A DNA stretch of 64,000 bases from Mycolicibacterium sediminis (lineage in GTDB: Bacteria > Actinomycetota > Actinomycetes > Mycobacteriales > Mycobacteriaceae), in NCBI RefSeq assembly GCF_010731735.1, contig NZ_AP022588.1:744001-808000 (forward strand), in the 5' to 3' direction. The notes beneath the pieces were generated by a model. That model saw only the letters and a list, made by a program, of their open reading frames with translations, had not been told where the DNA came from and searched no databases. The position numbers and the translations under genes are program-made. Positions within the stretch are counted from its first letter, which is position 1, and each line of letters opens with the position of its first letter. Shown one piece after another: positions 17,127-25,959 of the stretch.

Positions 17127-18437
17127 TCAGCCGACCAGTCGGGCGATCGACTCCATCGGGATCGGCAGCCAGGCCGGGCGGTAGCGCGCCTCGTAGCCCG
17201 CCTCGTAGACCGCCTTGTCGAGCTCGTAGGCGGCGAGCACGTCGGCGTCGTCGCGCGGGTCGGCACCGGCGGCCGCCGCGTAGCCCTCGCAGAACGCGGC
17301 GCGGTTGCGGTCCGCCCAGTCGCGCGCGCGGTGCACCAGGTCGTCGGCCGGGTCGCCGCCCTCGACCAGCCGCTGGTGCGCGGCGTACTCGTAGGACCGC
17401 AGCATCCCGGCGACGTCGCGCAGCGCGGAGTCGGGCCGACGCCGTTCGGGGAGCGGCTGCCCCGGCTCGCCCTCGAAGTCGATGACCAGCCAGGTCTGCG
17501 GGGTCCGCAGCACCTGACCGAGGTGCAGGTCACCGTGCACCCGCTGCACCGAGATGGCGCGGTCGGCCAGCCGGCGGTAGCGGGCCTCGATGCGATCGAC
17601 GTACGGCGCGAGTTCCGACACCGACGCCGCGACCACGCGCAGCCGCTGCACCAGGGTGTCGACCGGGAACGCCACCTCCGAGACACCCAGCTCGTCGGCG
17701 AGGGTCCTGTGCACCGACGCGACGGCCTCGCCCAGTGCGCGGGACTCCTCGGCGAAGCTCGCCGCGCCGTCACCGGCGGCGTCGGCGGCGAACAGCTCCC
17801 GCGTGCTGGCGGTCGCGGTGTCCCAGCCCTCCGCGGATCCCGCCGCGAAGCGCGTCACCATGCCGAGCGCGTAGTGCTCGCCGTCGAGGTCGGTGTCGAT
17901 CGACCCGAGCAGCGTGGCGACGTGGTCGTTGCCGGCCCGCGCCAGCACCCGGCTCAGTTCGATGTCGGGATTGATCCCCGGCGTCACGCGTCGGAACGCC
18001 TTGAAGATCGCCGACGTCCCGAAAACGACGCTGGTGTTGCTCTGCTCGGCGCCCATCACCCGGGGCGCGGCGCCGACGGGCAGTTCGGCGTCGGGCTCGC
18101 GGAGGAAGCGGATCGGGCCCACGGTCGACGACGAGTCGATCAGCGCGAGCAGGTGACGTCCGGCCTCCGGGTCGTACAACCCGTCGAACGCGGTGCGGGA
18201 CCCGTCGGTGCCGATGGCCTGGAATCTCTCCGCGTCGCCCTGCTCGGAGTTCTCCTCCCACCGGACGACCACTTGATATCGCGCGGTGGAGCCGTCCGAG
18301 TAGTCGGTGTCCAGCAGCACCAGATCGAGATCGTCACCGAGCGGCACCGCCAGCGTCTCGCGCACGGCGGTCAATTCGCGACCGCGACCCGCGTACCACC
18401 GTTGCCTGGTCAGCCATTCCTCATATGCGAGCGTCAT
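17127..18437 (-). CDS. mak: maltokinase (Pep2-type)
   Basis: A 436-residue ATP-dependent maltokinase that makes maltose 1-phosphate for the GlgE alpha-glucan pathway. The N-terminal cap ([17 protein letters not shown]) leads into an aminoglycoside-phosphotransferase-like kinase fold. The catalytic loop is [16 protein letters not shown] (about 301-316) and the metal-binding segment is [12 protein letters not shown]. Length agrees with M. tuberculosis Mak (Rv0127). The treS gene that normally precedes mak is not next to it; the upstream gene, 36 bases away, encodes a small membrane protein. With glgX 7 kb away the window retains scattered parts of glycogen metabolism. Confidence 0.93.
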   Translation of the reverse strand: MTLAYEEWLTRQRWYAGRGRELTAVRETLAVPLGDDLDLVLLDTDYSDGSTARYQVVVRWEENSEQGDAERFQAIGTDGSRTAFDGLYDPEAGRHLLALIDSSSTVGPIRFLREPDAELPVGAAPRVMGAEQSNTSVVFGTSAIFKAFRRVTPGINPDIELSRVLARAGNDHVATLLGSIDTDLDGEHYALGMVTRFAAGSAEGWDTATASTRELFAADAAGDGAASFAEESRALGEAVASVHRTLADELGVSEVAFPVDTLVQRLRVVAASVSELAPYVDRIEARYRRLADRAISVQRVHGDLHLGQVLRTPQTWLVIDFEGEPGQPLPERRRPDSALRDVAGMLRSYEYAAHQRLVEGGDPADDLVHRARDWADRNRAAFCEGYAAAAGADPRDDADVLAAYELDKAVYEAGYEARYRPAWLPIPMESIARLVG

Positions 18438-18473
18438 CAGCCTTCAGAGCTACCCACCGCGGAGCGGATCGAA

Positions 18474-18965
18474 TCACTCCGCAGTGGCGGCCTCGGGTAC
18501 GGGCAGCGCGCCGCGCTCGATCTCCGCGCGCGCCTCGTCGCACAGCGCCGCGGCCGCGCCGTATCCGTCGGCGTGCCGGGTCTGGACGTGCTTGCCCGCG
18601 CGATCGATCTGCACGGGCCAGCGTGCGATCCCAGTGACTCGCAGCAGCAGGACCACCGGCATCACCGCGAGCTGAAGGACCAGCTCGATCATCGAGATCA
18701 CCACGAACACCGCGATCACCCCGGTGTAGAAGATGATTCGGCCGGCGGTCCAGACGATCCAGAGCAGGACGCCGAGGACGGCGAGCACGACCTGGACGAC
18801 GATGCCGTGCTCGGCGGTGTCCTCGGCGTCCTCGGTCTGCTCCTCCTCGGGCGCGCTCGGTTCGTGTGCGAGCGCCTCCCGGAACGACAGCGCGCGGCGC
18901 CACGGGTACCAGCGGCGCCGCACACTCCAGGACGCCCCTGCCGGGTCGACGACGCGTGCGGGCAT
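18474..18965 (-). CDS. small membrane protein upstream of mak
   Basis: A 163-residue protein with a basic N-terminus (VRRRWYPWRRALSF), an acidic EEEQTEDAEDTAE linker, and two adjacent hydrophobic segments at about 58-80 and 83-110. A soluble tail follows with TRHADGYGAAAALCDEARAEIERG. ATG at 18965 is preceded by GGGAGGTGGC, a strong ribosome binding site, which settles the start against a longer frame. Same direction as mak and close enough to be co-transcribed. Unrecognised family. Confidence 0.7.
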   Translation of the reverse strand: MPARVVDPAGASWSVRRRWYPWRRALSFREALAHEPSAPEEEQTEDAEDTAEHGIVVQVVLAVLGVLLWIVWTAGRIIFYTGVIAVFVVISMIELVLQLAVMPVVLLLRVTGIARWPVQIDRAGKHVQTRHADGYGAAAALCDEARAEIERGALPVPEAATAE

Positions 18966-19081
18966 GGCGCCACCTCCCCTCGGCACTCTCCGGGCATCGG
19001 CCGGATCAAGATCACGTGCGTTGCCGAGTGTCGCACGCAGGTCGGCGTCGGCGCTGGCGAATCGGCGCGCTGACCGGCGGG

Positions 19082-19087
19082 TATAAA
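19082..19087 (+). promoter_or_regulatory. -10 element for the HugZ-like gene
   Basis: TATAAA ends eight bases before the GTG at 19096 with no Shine-Dalgarno between, pointing to a leaderless transcript. Confidence 0.5.
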
Positions 19088-19095
19088 GTGCCGAC

Positions 19096-19908
19096 GTGGC
19101 CACCCCATCACGCCCCCGCGACCACGGCGACCCGGGCGACGCCCCCTCCGCACCGCCTCCGCTGACGCCCGTCGTCAACGCCACCAGGCCGTCCGCGGCC
19201 GAGGAGGCGCGCACCATCGCCGCGTCCACCAACACCGGAACGCTGGCCACGCTGACCGCGACCGGCGACCCGTGGGCGTCGCTGGTCACCTACGGCCTCG
19301 ACGGTGGCTCGCCCGTGCTGTGCGTGTCCAACCTCGCCGAGCACGGCCGGAACCTGCACGGCGATCAGCGCGCGAGCATCGCCGTCGTCGCACCCGCCAC
19401 GGAGTCCGACCCGCTCGCCAACGCCCGGATCACGCTCGCCGGCGTCGTGCGTAGGCCCACCGACGCCGAGCACGACGCCGTGCGCCAGGCGCACCTCGAC
19501 GCCGTCCCCGCCGCGAAGTACTACGTCGACTACTCCGACTTCACCCTCTGGGTGCTCGACGTCGCCCGGGTGCGGTGGGTCGGCGGCTACGGCCGGATGG
19601 ACTCGGCCACCGCGGCTGACTACCTCGCGGCGTCGCCGGACCCCGTCAGGTCCGCGGCCGCCGGGGCCATCGAGCACCTCAACGCCGACCACGCCGACTC
19701 CCTGACGCTGATGGCGCGCACCCTGGGCGGCTACCCCGACGCCAGCGCGGCGCTGTGCACGGACGTCGACCGCTACGGTCTCGACCTGCGGGTCACGTGC
19801 GACCGCGGCATCGCGTACACCCGGATCGGCTACGGGACGCCGATCGACTCCACCGACCAGCTCCGCCAGGCGGCGGTCGACCTCACCCGTCGGGCTCGCG
19901 AGGGCTGA
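19096..19908 (+). CDS. HugZ-like protein: PPOX-type flavin/heme domain plus DUF2470
   Basis: A 270-residue soluble protein. Residues about 35-180 form a pyridoxamine-phosphate-oxidase-like split barrel (TIAASTNTGTLATLTATGDPWASL, then HGRNLHGDQRASI and WVGGYGRMD). Residues about 185-268 match the DUF2470 module (IEHLNADHADSLTLMAR). That pairing is found in HugZ heme-binding/degrading proteins and related flavin-binding oxidoreductases. The sequence does not tell heme from flavin binding. GTG start, probably leaderless. The next gene is 33 bases downstream with its own -10 box. Confidence 0.82.
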   Translation: MATPSRPRDHGDPGDAPSAPPPLTPVVNATRPSAAEEARTIAASTNTGTLATLTATGDPWASLVTYGLDGGSPVLCVSNLAEHGRNLHGDQRASIAVVAPATESDPLANARITLAGVVRRPTDAEHDAVRQAHLDAVPAAKYYVDYSDFTLWVLDVARVRWVGGYGRMDSATAADYLAASPDPVRSAAAGAIEHLNADHADSLTLMARTLGGYPDASAALCTDVDRYGLDLRVTCDRGIAYTRIGYGTPIDSTDQLRQAAVDLTRRAREG

Positions 19909-19929
19909 GCCTCGGGTCGTACGGGCCGA

Positions 19930-19935
19930 TACGAT
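19930..19935 (+). promoter_or_regulatory. -10 element for the PyrE-like gene
   Basis: TACGAT ends six bases before the ATG at 19942 and no ribosome binding site intervenes, consistent with a leaderless mRNA. Confidence 0.4.
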
Positions 19936-19941
19936 CACCGC

Positions 19942-20520
19942 ATGCCTGATGCGAGCGACCGTCCGGACACGTGGCACGCCGCGTTCGACCTGATCCGCAC
20001 CCGCGGGTACGAGCGTCGGGACGAGCCGTTCAAGCTGGCGAGCGGCCAGCTCAGCCACGACTACGTCGATGGCAAGAACGCCATCGACACCGGCGCACGG
20101 CTGACCGTCGTCTGCCGTGCGGTGGTCGACCTCGCCGACCGAACGGGCATCGAGTTCGACGCCGTCGGTGGGCTCACGATGGGCGCCGACCCGCTGGCGC
20201 ACGGCATCGCGATGGTGGCCGACAAGGCGTGGTTCTCGGTGCGCAAGGAACAGAAGCAGCGCGGCCGCGAACAGTGGGTCGAGGGCCACCGCCTTCGGGC
20301 GGGCACCCGGGTGCTGCTCGTCGACGACGTCATCAGCACCGGCGGCTCCACCGAGATCGCGTTCGACCGGGTGGTCGCTCTGGGTGCCGTCGTCACCGGC
20401 GTCATCCCGATGGTCGACCGCGGCGACGTCGCGACCGGGCGCTTCGCCGCGCGCGGCGTCCCGTTCGCCGCGCTGGTCACCTATCGCGACCTGGGCATCG
20501 AGCCGGTCAAGGACGTCTAG
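19942..20520 (+). CDS. orotate phosphoribosyltransferase-like protein
   Basis: A 192-residue type I phosphoribosyltransferase. The PRPP-binding loop is RVLLVDDVISTGGST (about 123-137). The flexible-loop motif FSVRKEQKQRGREQWVEG and VGGLTMGADPLAHGIA are characteristic of orotate phosphoribosyltransferases, which make OMP from orotate and PRPP. It differs noticeably from the M. tuberculosis pyrimidine-pathway PyrE in its N-terminus (DEPFKLASGQLSHDYVDGKNAID), so it may be a paralogue and I give no symbol. No pyrimidine genes are adjacent. Convergent with the ABC importer operon across a long inverted repeat. Confidence 0.85.
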   Translation: MPDASDRPDTWHAAFDLIRTRGYERRDEPFKLASGQLSHDYVDGKNAIDTGARLTVVCRAVVDLADRTGIEFDAVGGLTMGADPLAHGIAMVADKAWFSVRKEQKQRGREQWVEGHRLRAGTRVLLVDDVISTGGSTEIAFDRVVALGAVVTGVIPMVDRGDVATGRFAARGVPFAALVTYRDLGIEPVKDV

Positions 20521-20558
20521 CCCCACCGCCTCGCCACCCCACCGCCCCACCGCCTCGC

Positions 20559-20621
20559 CGCCGAGTGTTGGCTTCTGTCACGGGTTTTCGCGAAAACCGT
20601 GGCGGTAACCCACGTTCGGCG
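20559..20621. terminator. intergenic inverted-repeat element between convergent genes
   Basis: The element begins CGCCGAGTG and ends TTCGGCG. Its centre holds a near-perfect palindrome from CACGGGTTTTCG to CGAAAACCGTG. It lies between the ends of the PyrE-like gene (+) and the importer ATPase gene (-) and can terminate both. Its right arm, read on the minus strand, closely matches the sequence at 38356-38376. Confidence 0.6.
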
Positions 20622-20634
20622 AGGGAGGCAGCGG

Positions 20635-21687
20635 CTAGACCACCAGCAGCCGCGTCGGCTCTACTCCGACCGTGACCGTGGCACCCGGCTCGAACGTCCG
20701 CGCCGCAGCGCTGGAGAGCTGCGCGTCGACCACCGTGCCGTCGGCGAGCGCGACGTAGACCCGGGAGATCGGGCCGAGGAACGCCACCGACTTCACCGTC
20801 GACGTGCCCGCGGGGTCCGCGGTCACCGTCACCGACTCCGGCCGCAGCAGCGCCGTCCCCATGCCCGAGGCGATCGAGCCCGTGAGCGTGGGTACCGACG
20901 CGCCGAGCAGCAGCGCGCGGCCACCCTCCACGCGTGCGGGCACCTTGTTGTTCAGGCCGACGAACTCGGCGACGAACGGCGTGGCCGGGTCGGCGTATAC
21001 CTGCGCGGGCGGCGCCAGCTGCTCGAGCCGGCCCTGACTCATGACGCCGACGCGGTCGGCGACGGCCAGCGCCTCCTCCTGGTCGTGCGTGACGAACAGC
21101 GTCGTCGTCCCGACCTCCAGCTGGACGCGCCGGATCTCGTCGCGAAGCTGCACCCGCACCTTGGCGTCGAGCGCGGACAGCGGCTCGTCCAGCAGGAGCA
21201 CGCTGGGTTGGATCGCGAGCGCCCGCGCCAGTGCGACGCGCTGCTGTTGACCGCCGGACATCTCTGCGGCGTACTTGTCCATGTGCGCGGAAAGGCCGAC
21301 TAGTTCCAGCATCTCGGCCCCGCGCGTGGAACGGTCGGACTTGCCCCTACCCCGCACCTTGAGGCCGAACTCGACGTTCTGCAGCGCCGTCAGGTGCGGG
21401 AAGAGGCTGTACGCCTGGAACACCATGCCCATGTCGCGCTTGTTCGCGGGCACCTTGGTCAGGTCCCGGCCGCCAACCGAGACCGTGCCCGACGTGGCCT
21501 CGTCGAGGCCCGCGAGGATACGGAGCGCGGTGGTCTTGCCGCACCCCGACGGGCCCAGCAGTGCGACGAACTCGCCCGGCTCGATGTGCAGGGTCAGACC
21601 GTCGAGCGCCTTCACGGAGCCGTAGACGCGGGTCAGGTCGGTCAGCTCGACGCCGACCCCCGTGGTCGATCCGGCACCGGTGGTCAT
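20635..21687 (-). CDS. ABC importer ATP-binding protein
   Basis: A 350-residue ATPase of the CUT1/iron/thiamine/2-aminoethylphosphonate importer class. Walker A GPSGCGKTT (about 44-52), Q-loop in MVFQAYSLFPHL, signature MSGGQQQR, Walker B LLLDEPLSALD, H-loop THDQEEAL. A C-terminal TOBE_2 domain (about 245-350) ends EPTRLLVV. Last gene of a four-gene operon read from 24417 downward. ATG overlaps the permease stop by four bases. The fold class does not settle the substrate. Confidence 0.92.
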   Translation of the reverse strand: MTTGAGSTTGVGVELTDLTRVYGSVKALDGLTLHIEPGEFVALLGPSGCGKTTALRILAGLDEATSGTVSVGGRDLTKVPANKRDMGMVFQAYSLFPHLTALQNVEFGLKVRGRGKSDRSTRGAEMLELVGLSAHMDKYAAEMSGGQQQRVALARALAIQPSVLLLDEPLSALDAKVRVQLRDEIRRVQLEVGTTTLFVTHDQEEALAVADRVGVMSQGRLEQLAPPAQVYADPATPFVAEFVGLNNKVPARVEGGRALLLGASVPTLTGSIASGMGTALLRPESVTVTADPAGTSTVKSVAFLGPISRVYVALADGTVVDAQLSSAAARTFEPGATVTVGVEPTRLLVV

Positions 21688-22442
21688 GATCTACGTCTCC
21701 GTCTGGTCAGCATGGAAAGGGCAAGCAGCAGAACGAGACCGAACAGCAGCACGGCCAGCGACGCGGCCACCGAGGTGGGGCCGTCGCTCTTGCCGATGGC
21801 GACGATCTGCACCTGCAGCGTCTCGAACCCGGACAGTGAGGCGATCGTGTACTCGCCGAGCACCACGGCCACCGAGATGAACGCGGCCGACAGGACGCCC
21901 GACCAGATGTTCGGCACCACGACGCGCAGGATGGTGGTGGTCCATCCGGCGCCCAGCGACCGCGCGGCCTCGGCCAGCGTGCGCAGGTCGATCGCCGAGA
22001 GTGCGGCGTCCAGCGACCGATAGGCGAAGGGCAGGACGAGCACCACGTAGACGAACGTCAGCGTCAGCGCCGACTCGCCGAGCAGGTACGTCACCCAGAG
22101 GTAGACGTTCTTCAAGCCCACGACGATCACCAGCGCCGGGATGGTCAGCGGTAGCAGACACAGGAATTCGACGATGCCCTTCGCCCACGGTGTCCGAAGC
22201 CGGACCCAGATCATGGTGGGCACCAGGATGAGCAGCATCGCCACCACCGTCAGGAGGGCGAGCAGCAGCGACGTGATGATCGCCTCGTACAGCGCGTCGT
22301 CGGCGAACAGGTTCGCCCATGCCGCACCGGTCCGGCCACCCTGGATCAGGTTCCGGGTCGAGAAGTCGGCCATGGCGTACAGCGGGAACAGGAAGAACAG
22401 CCCGAACGCCACCCACAGGGCGCCCCGCCCAACGGTTCTCAC
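21684..22442 (-). CDS. ABC importer permease 2
   Basis: A 252-residue inner-membrane permease with six helices and the BPD-type EAA loop AEAARSLGAGWTTTILRVVVPNI (about 175-197). The GTG at 22442 gives VRTVGRGALWVAF and overlaps the stop of permease 1 (GTGA). A longer open frame toward 23048 is a shadow of permease 1. Pairs with permease 1 to form the channel of the importer. Confidence 0.9.
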   Translation of the reverse strand: MRTVGRGALWVAFGLFFLFPLYAMADFSTRNLIQGGRTGAAWANLFADDALYEAIITSLLLALLTVVAMLLILVPTMIWVRLRTPWAKGIVEFLCLLPLTIPALVIVVGLKNVYLWVTYLLGESALTLTFVYVVLVLPFAYRSLDAALSAIDLRTLAEAARSLGAGWTTTILRVVVPNIWSGVLSAAFISVAVVLGEYTIASLSGFETLQVQIVAIGKSDGPTSVAASLAVLLFGLVLLLALSMLTRRRRRS

Positions 22443-23287
22443 CGCAGCCACCGCGCCGTGCGACGCACCAGCAGGTTGTAGGCGATCATGACAAGCGCCA
22501 CCACGACGATCATCTCGAGCGCCAGCGCGTAGGCGAAGCCGGCCTGCCCGAGCACCACCTCCGACGTCAGCGCCGACCTGATCAGCAGCGGGAGGATCGG
22601 ACTGCCCTGACTGACCAGTGCGGCTGCGGTCGCATACGCCGCAAACGCGTTGGCGAACAGCAGCAGCGCCGATCCCAGGAAGGCGGGGGTGAGCAGCGGG
22701 ACCGCGACCTCGCGCCAGTACTGCCACGTCGAGGCGCCCAGGCTGACGGCCGCCTCGCGCCACTGCTCGCGCAGACCTTCGAGCGCGGGCAGGAACACGA
22801 TGACCATGAGCGGGATCTGGAAGTACGTGTACACCAGGATGAGGCCGGGCAGGCCGTACAGCCAGCCCGATCCGGCGATGTTCCAGCCCAGGTGCTCGGC
22901 CGCCCACAGCGTCAGCACGCCGTTGAGGCCGATCGTGGCCAGGAACGCGAATGCCAGTGCCACGCCGCCGAACTGGGCCAGCACGCTGCACAGTGACAGC
23001 ACGGTCCGCCGGATCACCGAGTCCGCGGGGCGGGTGACGATGAGCCACGACAGCAGCGCGCCGAAGACGGCCCCGAGCAGTGCGGTACTGCCCGACAGCA
23101 GCACGCTCTTGGCCAGCGCCGCACCGGCCGTCTCGGAGAACAGGGCCTGGACGCGGGCGAGCGAGAATCCGGTCTCGTCGACGACCGAGCCGACCACGAC
23201 GGTGACCGTCGGGACGATCAGGAAGATCGCGACGAGGGCGAAGAACGGGAGGAGCGGGACGGAGTCCCGCAGTCGGCGCAGGATCAG
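22439..23287 (-). CDS. ABC importer permease 1 (probable CTG start)
   Basis: Permease with the EAA loop REAAVSLGASTWQYWREVAVPLL and six helices when read from about 23287. The first ATG/GTG in frame is GTG at 23197, but starting there removes the N-terminal arginine-rich segment and first helix. Upstream codons read LRRLRDSVPLLPFF and ALVAIFLIVPTV, exactly the expected first helix. The only plausible starts are CTG at 23287, which overlaps the substrate-binding protein's stop as CTGA, or CTG at 23281. Predicted length is 282 residues from the first. Start certainty is low; gene identity is high. Confidence 0.82.
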   Translation of the reverse strand: MILRRLRDSVPLLPFFALVAIFLIVPTVTVVVGSVVDETGFSLARVQALFSETAGAALAKSVLLSGSTALLGAVFGALLSWLIVTRPADSVIRRTVLSLCSVLAQFGGVALAFAFLATIGLNGVLTLWAAEHLGWNIAGSGWLYGLPGLILVYTYFQIPLMVIVFLPALEGLREQWREAAVSLGASTWQYWREVAVPLLTPAFLGSALLLFANAFAAYATAAALVSQGSPILPLLIRSALTSEVVLGQAGFAYALALEMIVVVALVMIAYNLLVRRTARWLR

Positions 23288-24417
23288 CCGACCGCCTTCG
23301 CCCAGTTGCCCTCGAGATACTTGGTGGCGGCCTGGTTCTGGTCGACGGTCACGAACGTGGCGGCACCGTCGACCGGCGGCAGCACCGCATACGCGGCACG
23401 GTCGATCGTGCCCTGCGTCGCCATGGTGTCGGCACGCACGGGACGGGCGCCGCCCTGCAGGTAGAGGTTCTGGCCCTCGTCACTGAACAGGAACTCCTGC
23501 CACAGCCGGGCCGCGGCCGGATGCGGGGCATCCTTGTTGATCGCCTGGTAGTAGTAGCCGGCCACCGCCGCGTTCGGGGGGATGACGACCTTCCACGACG
23601 GGAGCTTCTTGGTCTCGGCGACGTTGAGGTAGTCCCAGTCGACGACGACCGGAGTCTGCCCGGACTCGATGGTCGCGGGAGTGGGGTCGACGGGCAGGAA
23701 GTTGCCTGCCTCCTTCAACTTTCGGAAGAACTCGACACCCGGTGCGATGTCGTCGGGCGTGCCGCCCTGGCTGATGGCGACCATCATGACGCCCGAGAAC
23801 GCGGCGCCCGCCTGCGTCGGGTCACCGTTGAGCGCGACCTTGCCCTTGAACTCGGGCTTGAGCAGGTCGTCGACGCCGGCGATCGCCGGCACCTTGGACT
23901 CGTCGTAGCCGATCGACATGTAGCCGCCGTAGTCGTTGACCCACTTGCCGTCCGGGTCCTTGAAGTCGTCGGAGATGTCGCCGAACTTCTCCACCTTGTA
24001 CGGCGCGAACAGGCTCGTGTTGGCCAGCGCCACCGACTGACCGAGGTCGAAGACGTCGGGCGCGGTGGACTTGCCCTTCTGCTGGTTGGCGGCGTTGATC
24101 TCGTCCTGGCTCGCGGCATCGGGCTGGGCCGAGTTCACCTTGATGCCGTACTTGTCGCCGAACGCCTTGATGATCGCGCCGTAGTTGGCCCAGTCCGGCG
24201 GGAGCGCGATGACGTTCAGCTCGCCTTCCTTCTTGGCCGCCTCTTCGAGTCCGGGCATCCCGCCGAAGTCGGCGGCCGACGTCGCTTCGCCTGCCTTGAC
24301 CCCGGATTGGGTCTGCTCGCCGCCGGATTCCTTCTCCGGAGGCGCACAGGCGGTGAGGGCGCCGGTGAACACGAGCAGTGCCGCGCCGGCGGCGGCGGTG
24401 AGCCGGAAAGTCTTCAT
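23284..24417 (-). CDS. extracellular solute-binding lipoprotein of ABC importer
   Basis: A 377-residue family 1 solute-binding lipoprotein, first gene of the importer operon. Signal peptide with lipobox LTAC, lipidated Cys24, then a mature two-lobe binding protein (ELNVIALPPDWANYGAIIKAF, then DVFDLGQSVA and VVDWDYLNVAE). AAGAAGG precedes the ATG. Related proteins bind ferric iron, thiamine, spermidine or 2-aminoethylphosphonate. The paired tyrosines of iron binders are not clearly present (VAGYYYQAI occurs), so substrate remains open. Members with this operon architecture are often annotated as phosphonate or polyamine importers. Confidence 0.88.
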   Translation of the reverse strand: MKTFRLTAAAGAALLVFTGALTACAPPEKESGGEQTQSGVKAGEATSAADFGGMPGLEEAAKKEGELNVIALPPDWANYGAIIKAFGDKYGIKVNSAQPDAASQDEINAANQQKGKSTAPDVFDLGQSVALANTSLFAPYKVEKFGDISDDFKDPDGKWVNDYGGYMSIGYDESKVPAIAGVDDLLKPEFKGKVALNGDPTQAGAAFSGVMMVAISQGGTPDDIAPGVEFFRKLKEAGNFLPVDPTPATIESGQTPVVVDWDYLNVAETKKLPSWKVVIPPNAAVAGYYYQAINKDAPHPAAARLWQEFLFSDEGQNLYLQGGARPVRADTMATQGTIDRAAYAVLPPVDGAATFVTVDQNQAATKYLEGNWAKAVG

Positions 24418-24641
24418 TGCCGAACCTTCTTATGAGCGGGCGGCGCGACGGTGGCCACGACACCACGGGAGGGTGACGAGGCCGGGTCGCCGGGATGAAC
24501 GGGTCAGCCCGCGATGACCTTACCCACGACTGCCGGTGTGCGGCGGTCGTTCCGGCGGTGTCCACCCCGTCGCGACCTGCGCCGGAGACGCGCGATGGGA
24601 GTCTGCTGGTCATCCGGTACACGTTTGTGCTGGTAGCCGCC

Positions 24642-24647
24642 TAACAT
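24642..24647 (+). promoter_or_regulatory. -10 element for the proline-rich membrane protein
   Basis: TAACAT ends six bases before the GTG at 24654, the spacing of a leaderless promoter. The rest of the 236-base gap 24418-24653 shows no gene or further signal. Confidence 0.4.
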
Positions 24648-24653
24648 CAGTGC

Positions 24654-25265
24654 GTGGCCGACACGCGAGCGGGGGACTCCGACGCCGCAGGCGAACGCGC
24701 TGCCGCGTCGGACGATCCGCAGTACGGCTACCTGCTCGACGACGCCGACGCCCCCGCCGACCAGTACCGGGGCAGGATGGCGTGGAGCGAGACGGACCGG
24801 GACTTCGGACTCCGCCCGCAGGACGTGCCGCCGGCCGGTCACTTCGACGCCTTCGACGCGGACACCTGGAACTTCAAGCCGGCAGCCGCGCCGTGGCACG
24901 AGTCGCCGCTGGCCAGGCTCGCCCTGATCGCCGTCGCGCTGGCCGCGGTGGCGCTGGTCGTGTCGGTCGTGCTGCTGGCCATCGACGGCGGTCGCGGCGA
25001 CGGCGACGACGCGCCGGGCCCGACGACGTCCGAGGCACCCGCGACCACCGCGACGACGGCCCCGTCCAGCGAGGTCCTGCCGCCGCCACCACCACCGCCC
25101 CCTCCCCCGCCGGAGTCGACGGAGCCGGCGCCGCAGGAACCCGTCTACCAGCGGCCGCGCCAGCCGAGCCAGAGCAAGAAGCCCGAGATCGGCGTCACCC
25201 GCACGCCGGTGACGCGGTCGCCGATCAGCGTCGCTCCGCAGCGCCCGAGCGGGAACCGGAACTGA
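24654..25265 (+). CDS. single-pass membrane protein with proline-rich exported tail
   Basis: A 203-residue protein: an acidic, soluble N-terminal region (about 1-82, with [25 protein letters not shown]), one membrane helix (about 86-109, [21 protein letters not shown]) and an outside tail. The tail has an uninterrupted run of prolines near residue 145-156, flanked by Thr/Ser/Glu-rich linkers and a basic end ([21 protein letters not shown]). Such tails span the mycobacterial periplasm. The GTG start is probably leaderless. It precedes the F420/PPOX-type enzyme by five bases, so the two are likely co-transcribed. Unknown function. Confidence 0.7.
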   Translation: MADTRAGDSDAAGERAAASDDPQYGYLLDDADAPADQYRGRMAWSETDRDFGLRPQDVPPAGHFDAFDADTWNFKPAAAPWHESPLARLALIAVALAAVALVVSVVLLAIDGGRGDGDDAPGPTTSEAPATTATTAPSSEVLPPPPPPPPPPPESTEPAPQEPVYQRPRQPSQSKKPEIGVTRTPVTRSPISVAPQRPSGNRN

Positions 25266-25270
25266 GCGCC

Positions 25271-25684
25271 GTGCCGGACTTCGACGCCGCCGCCGCCGCC
25301 GCGTTCGCCGGCGCACCGGTCGCGGCGCTGACCACGGTGCGTCCCGACGGAGCGCCGCACGTCGTCCCCGTCGTCTTCGCGGTGCACGAGGGCGTCGTGT
25401 TCACCGCCGTCGACGCCAAGCGGAAGTCGACCCAGCACCTGCAGCGCCTGGTCAACATCGCCTCCGAGCCCCGCGTCAGCCTCCTCGTCGACCACTACGA
25501 CGAGGACTGGAGCAAGCTCTGGTGGGTACGCGCCGACGGCGTTGCCGCCGTGCACGTTTCGGGCGACATGATGGCCGGGGGCTACACGCTGCTGCGCGCC
25601 AAGTACCCGCAGTACGACCGGATCGCGCTCGACGGACCCGTCGTCACGGTCGAGGTCGGCAAGTGGGCGGGCTGGCACGCCTGA
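25271..25684 (+). CDS. PPOX-class F420-dependent enzyme, Rv0121c-like
   Basis: A 137-residue split-barrel protein of the TIGR03668/Rv0121-type group of probable F420-dependent oxidoreductases. Features are [56 protein letters not shown] and a final W-AGWHA. The KRKS segment corresponds to the cofactor-contacting basic stretch in F420-binding relatives. GTG at 25271 follows the upstream gene by five bases. Physiological substrate unknown. Confidence 0.85.
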   Translation: MPDFDAAAAAAFAGAPVAALTTVRPDGAPHVVPVVFAVHEGVVFTAVDAKRKSTQHLQRLVNIASEPRVSLLVDHYDEDWSKLWWVRADGVAAVHVSGDMMAGGYTLLRAKYPQYDRIALDGPVVTVEVGKWAGWHA

Positions 25685-25735
25685 CGTATTGCGGGCGGTG
25701 GGGCCGCTGCGGCCCTATGGGGGTTTGCGCTTCAG

Positions 25736-25773
25736 GGTCGTGGTTTGGCCGGCCAGTAGGTGATTCCACGACC
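25736..25773. repeat. inverted repeat GGTCGTGG ... CCACGACC
   Basis: Eight-base perfect arms (25736-25743, 25766-25773) with a 22-base loop, in the intergenic region 25685-25959. They share the GGTCGTG core with the stronger hairpin at 25820-25868. Confidence 0.4.
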
Positions 25774-25819
25774 ATGACTTCCGTCTTCGCGTAGGGCCGC
25801 GTGATGTTCACGCGATGAA

Positions 25820-25868
25820 ACTGCGTCCAGGGTCGTGCTCGTCGCGCGATCACGACCCTCGGCGCAGT
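25820..25868. terminator. intergenic hairpin, CGAGACTGCG-type element
   Basis: Outer arms ACTGCG/CGCAGT (25820-25825, 25863-25868) and inner arms AGGGTCGTG/CACGACCCT (25829-25837, 25851-25859) form an interrupted 15-bp stem between convergent genes. Read on the minus strand it starts CGAGACTGCG, like the elements at 40.6 and 61.6 kb. Confidence 0.55.
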
Positions 25869-25900
25869 CTCGATGCGACGCGACCGGTGAACGCCAACGA

Positions 25901-25938
25901 AGCCCCCTCCCCCCGGGGATGGTTTCGGGGAGGGGGCT
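25901..25938 (-). terminator. strong GC hairpin downstream of small secreted protein gene
   Basis: Perfect 12-bp stem AGCCCCCTCCCC/GGGGAGGGGGCT (25901-25912, 25927-25938) with a 14-base loop, 21 bases past the stop of the minus-strand gene at 25960. There is no U-tract, as is usual for mycobacterial terminators. Confidence 0.7.
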
Positions 25939-25959
25939 CCGGTCTGGGGGCGGCCGGCG

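Noticed and set aside
25685..25959. CRISPR-like repeats near 25.7-25.9 kb
   Set aside because: The GGGTCGTG copies form hairpins, have no regular spacing or spacers, and no cas gene is present.
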